Shown here in pieces: positions 61,343 to 64,000 of a DNA stretch of 64,000 bases. Position numbers and translations under genes: made by a program. The DNA comes from Pseudaeromonas sp041441555 (GTDB lineage: Bacteria > Pseudomonadota > Gammaproteobacteria > Enterobacterales > Aeromonadaceae): contig JASDSW010000021.1 in NCBI GenBank assembly GCA_041441555.1, forward strand, positions 30,430 to 94,429, in the 5' to 3' direction. The first letter of the stretch is position 1; each line of letters begins with the position of its first letter. The notes under the pieces were generated by a model. The model had not been told where the DNA came from and searched no databases. It worked only from the letters and a program-made list of their open reading frames with translations.

Positions 61343-62680
61343 TCAGCGCGGGCGGTCCGGTCGCTCCGTCGGCATTCCTTCAAACAGGCTCGGATCCTGC
61401 TGGGCCAGCGCCTTGAGCATCGACTTGGTCACCAGCGTCACCCCCCCTTCGCTGCGGTAGAAGCGACGGGCATCCGCCTCGGCATCTTCGCCGATCACCA
61501 GGCCAGGCGGCAGGACACACTGTTTGTCGATAATCACCTTGTACAATCGGCACCCGCGGTGGATCACCACATCCGGGAAAGCCACCACCCCATCCAGACG
61601 GCAGTTGGAGTGGACCCGTACACCGGTGAACAGCATGGAGTTGGCGATATCCGAGCCACTGACGATGACGCCACCGGAGAAGACCGAATTCAGGCTGTTA
61701 CCCGACTTGCCCTCGTAGTCCTGCACAAACTTCGCCGGTGCCAGTTGCTTCTGGTTGGTCCAGATCGGCCAGTTCTCATCATAGAGATCCAGCTCCGGCA
61801 CCACCGACGCCAGATCCATGTTGGCCTCCCAGAACGAATCCACGGTGCCGACATCGCGCCAGTAACAGCAATGTTCGTGGCCGCGATTGCGCACGCAGGA
61901 GCGATCGAACGGATGGGCATGGGCCAATCCCTGCTTTACCACCTTGGGGATGATGTTCATGCCGAAGTCGCGGCAGGAGTGTTCGTCCTCCTGATCCTCG
62001 GCCAGCAGTTGGTACAGGTAGGCCGCATCGAAGACATAGACCCCCATCGAGACCAGCGAGCTGTCCGGATCATCGGGCAGCGCCGGCGGCTCGTCAGGCT
62101 TCTCGACAAAATCGATGATCCGGCGATTCCCATCCACCTGCATGACCCCAAATGCCGAGGCCTCCTGCCGGGGCACCTGAATGCAGGCCACCGTCACCGG
62201 GCCGCCGAGCTCGACGTGATCCATCAGCAGGGTGGTGTAATCCATCTTGTAGACGTGGTCGCCGGCCAGCACCAGGATGTACTTGGGTGCGTAGTCGCGA
62301 ACTATGTCCAGATTCTGAAACACGGCATCGGCAGTTCCCCGATACCAGTTGACCTCATCGACCCGCTGCTGGGCCGGCAGCAGATCGATGAATTCGTTCA
62401 TCTGGTAACGCAGAAATGACCAGCCGGCCTGCAGATGGCGCAGCAGGCTGTGCGATTTGTACTGGGTCACCACGCCGACGCGGCGGACCCCCGAGTTGAT
62501 GCAGTTTGACAAGGCAAAATCGATGATGCGGAACTTGCCACCGAAGTGAACCGCTGGCTTGGCGCGATTATCCGTCAGTTGCTTTAGACGACTCCCCCGC
62601 CCGCCGGCCAGCACCAATGCCATGGTCTGATTCACCGCCTCTCGGGCCTGACTCACTGCTCCTGGTCCAACAGATACCAA
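61343..62680 (-). CDS. glgC: Glucose-1-phosphate adenylyltransferase
   Basis: Enzyme of 445 residues that makes ADP-glucose for glycogen. Motifs: LVLAGGRGSRLKQLT, NRAKPAVHFGGKFRIIDF (allosteric/substrate lysine), NWYRGTADAVFQN and SCVRNRGHEHCCYWRDVGT, with a C-terminal left-handed beta-helix region. The start is taken as TTG at 62680, because AAGGAG lies at proper distance and the result, MVSVGPGAV, aligns with E. coli MVSLEKND. The ATG at 62740 has no ribosome binding site. No other glg gene adjoins, so the usual glg operon is split. Confidence 0.93.
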   Translation of the reverse strand: MVSVGPGAVSQAREAVNQTMALVLAGGRGSRLKQLTDNRAKPAVHFGGKFRIIDFALSNCINSGVRRVGVVTQYKSHSLLRHLQAGWSFLRYQMNEFIDLLPAQQRVDEVNWYRGTADAVFQNLDIVRDYAPKYILVLAGDHVYKMDYTTLLMDHVELGGPVTVACIQVPRQEASAFGVMQVDGNRRIIDFVEKPDEPPALPDDPDSSLVSMGVYVFDAAYLYQLLAEDQEDEHSCRDFGMNIIPKVVKQGLAHAHPFDRSCVRNRGHEHCCYWRDVGTVDSFWEANMDLASVVPELDLYDENWPIWTNQKQLAPAKFVQDYEGKSGNSLNSVFSGGVIVSGSDIANSMLFTGVRVHSNCRLDGVVAFPDVVIHRGCRLYKVIIDKQCVLPPGLVIGEDAEADARRFYRSEGGVTLVTKSMLKALAQQDPSLFEGMPTERPDRPR

Positions 62681-62920
62681 TGTTCTCTCCTTGTCGATGT
62701 CGTGATCCGGGCAACACGGCACCGCCAGAGCCGAGTCCATCGCTGCTGCAATCGAGCAATGGCGCCACTCGCGGGCCGGTTTTGCCCATCTTGCGCACCC
62801 TGACGGCGAGAAACTGCCTACCGGCTCACGAAAGCGATTTCAGGTGATGTAACTGCTTCACAGAACTGAACATTTGCCGAGTCTTGGTGACAGAAACCGA
62901 TGCCCTTGAGAACAAACCGC

Positions 62921-63844
62921 TCAGGGGGCGACGTAGGGAGCACCCAGGGCTGAGCCCTGCCCCCCAGAGAGCGACAGCGCCTTGGCGATCTCGACCATGG
63001 CACTCCAGCGATTCTCGCACCATTCGGGAGCCAGCAGGGTCGGACGTCGTGCCGAGGCCGACACCCGGTGATAGACCACCTCCGGCGGCGTGTGCTGGAT
63101 CATCGCCGTCGCCGCCTGCACATATTCCGCCAGGGTTGGCACCTGCAAGCGGCCCGCCTGCCAGGCCTTGCCCAGCGTGCTGCCGTCGACCACATGCAAG
63201 GGATGCAGCTTGATGCCATCCGTCCCGGTCTGCACCACTCGTTGCAGCGTGGTCAGACTCTCCATGGCCGGTTCACCGGGCAACCCGACGATGAGATGGG
63301 TACAGACCTTGATGCCCCGAGCGCGCGCCCGGATCACCGCATCCTCATAGGCGCGATAACCATGACCGCGGTTGATCCGTTTGAGGGTCGCCTCGTTGGC
63401 ACTCTGCAGGCCGAGCTCCAGCCAGATCTCGAATCCCCGCTGCCGATAACCGGACAACAGATCGAGCACCGCATCCGGCACGCAATCCGGCCGCGTCCCG
63501 ACGCACAGGCCGACGATATCGGCGACCCCGAGCGCCTCTTCGTACATCTGCCGCAGGTAATCCACCTCGGCATAGGTGCTGGTATAGGCCTGGAAATAGG
63601 CCAGGTAGCGGCTGGCCCGATTAGATTCGCTGGCGCGTTGGCGCAGCTGTTGCTGGATGGGCAAGACCTGCGCCTGCTCATCGGCAAACGAGGCGACATT
63701 GCAGAAGGTACAACCGCCGCGCCCCAGGGTGCCATCGCGGTTCGGGCAGGTGAAGGCGCCGTGCAGACTCAACTTGTGGATGCGTTCGCCATAGCGTTGC
63801 TTGAGATCGTCCCCCAACATGTGAACATAGTGATTGAGCTGCAT
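62921..63844 (-). CDS. yhcC: YhcC-family radical SAM protein
   Basis: Protein of 307 residues of the radical SAM family (TIGR01212 type). The cluster-binding cysteines lie in TCPNRDGTLGRGGCTFCNVASF. Other family stretches are RYLAYFQAYTSTYAEV and RISASARRPTLLAP-like RVSASARRPTLLAPEW. Its reaction is not established. The ATG at 63844 (MQLNHYVHMLG) follows GGAGGAGGAAGG. In-frame codons upstream add unrelated residues. In E. coli yhcC also neighbours arcB, with glgC inserted between them here. The 240 bases between it and glgC show no clear terminator. Confidence 0.93.
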   Translation of the reverse strand: MQLNHYVHMLGDDLKQRYGERIHKLSLHGAFTCPNRDGTLGRGGCTFCNVASFADEQAQVLPIQQQLRQRASESNRASRYLAYFQAYTSTYAEVDYLRQMYEEALGVADIVGLCVGTRPDCVPDAVLDLLSGYRQRGFEIWLELGLQSANEATLKRINRGHGYRAYEDAVIRARARGIKVCTHLIVGLPGEPAMESLTTLQRVVQTGTDGIKLHPLHVVDGSTLGKAWQAGRLQVPTLAEYVQAATAMIQHTPPEVVYHRVSASARRPTLLAPEWCENRWSAMVEIAKALSLSGGQGSALGAPYVAP

Positions 63845-63893
63845 CCTTCCTCCTCCCCTTAATGAGGCAGGCATTGTAGCAACAGCGGGCAAC

Positions 63894-63911
63894 CGTAGGC
63901 GAATGCCTACG
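63894..63911. repeat. Inverted repeat upstream of yhcC
   Basis: CGTAGGC-gaat-GCCTACG lies 50 bases upstream of the yhcC start, near the window edge. It may belong to the control region shared with a divergent gene outside the window (gltB in E. coli). No gene start is visible in 63845-64000. Confidence 0.4.
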
Positions 63912-64000
63912 ATTGCCGGACAGTAAAAACCCCAAATGGGTCTTAGGCCTAATGCCGATCAGTTAAGGATCCATTGACCGATCCTCAGGCTGTGTAAAAA

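Noticed and set aside
1..64000. Mobile elements, prophage, CRISPR, tRNA or rRNA genes, defence or secretion islands
   Set aside because: Looked for across the window. Every long frame is a recognisable core gene, gaps are short, and no direct-repeat arrays, transposase motifs or tRNA-like cloverleaves were seen.

Overview
The window is a stretch of core chromosome from a gammaproteobacterium. Gene content and order point to Aeromonadaceae or a near relative. Neighbourhoods match Escherichia coli block by block (ubiUV/nlpI; yajC-secDF with tgt-queA; yejK/yejLM; cnoX; perM/bepA/yfgD/hda/upp/purMN; yafJ/gmhA; dnaQ/rnhA/yafS/gloB/mltD; ligA/zipA/cysZ; cysK/ptsHI-crr; thrLABC/yjtD/arcA; metNIQ; rfaH; arcB/yhcC), but the blocks are joined in an order unlike E. 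coli. The genus assignment is inference from family resemblance and synteny, not from a search.

Layout: 0-10.6 kb holds anaerobic ubiquinone hydroxylation (ubiUV), nlpI, the secDF-yajC and tgt-queA group, then oxyR divergent from a 2-Cys peroxiredoxin. 10.6-15.6 kb is one maltose ABC transporter operon in the order malE-F-G-K. 16-21 kb carries yejK, yejLM, cnoX and perM. 21.5-28 kb carries bepA, an ArsC-like gene, hda, a DUF2066 gene, upp and purMN. 28-35.5 kb has yafJ, gmhA, an HD-GYP response regulator, dnaQ/rnhA, yafS/gloB and mltD. 35.5-46.2 kb has ligA, zipA, cysZ, two cell-wall genes (mepK, ldtD), cysK and ptsHI-crr. 46.2-54 kb has tesB, the thr biosynthetic operon with a leader peptide and attenuator, yjtD and arcA. 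54-64 kb has metNIQ, rfaH, dgt, arcB, a solitary glgC and yhcC.

The genes fall into a few working groups. Redox and oxygen control comprises oxyR, the peroxiredoxin, arcA, arcB and ubiUV. Envelope biogenesis comprises secDF-yajC, nlpI, yejM, bepA, mepK, ldtD, mltD, zipA, gmhA and rfaH. Nutrient uptake and carbon regulation comprises malEFGK, ptsHI-crr, metNIQ, cysZ and cysK. Genome and nucleotide maintenance comprises ligA, dnaQ, rnhA, hda, purMN, upp and dgt. Regulatory DNA that can be read directly includes the thr attenuator, a PurR-type box, tandem MetJ-type boxes, an FNR-type box at arcA, and many intrinsic terminators.

I see no mobile element, CRISPR array, tRNA, rRNA, prophage or defence island, and nothing I would call a new biological system. 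The best candidates for something undescribed are a plausible small RNA gene facing oxyR (about 8783-8896), a duplicated beta-strand at the N-terminus of the HD-GYP regulator, and the hairpin between malE and malF.
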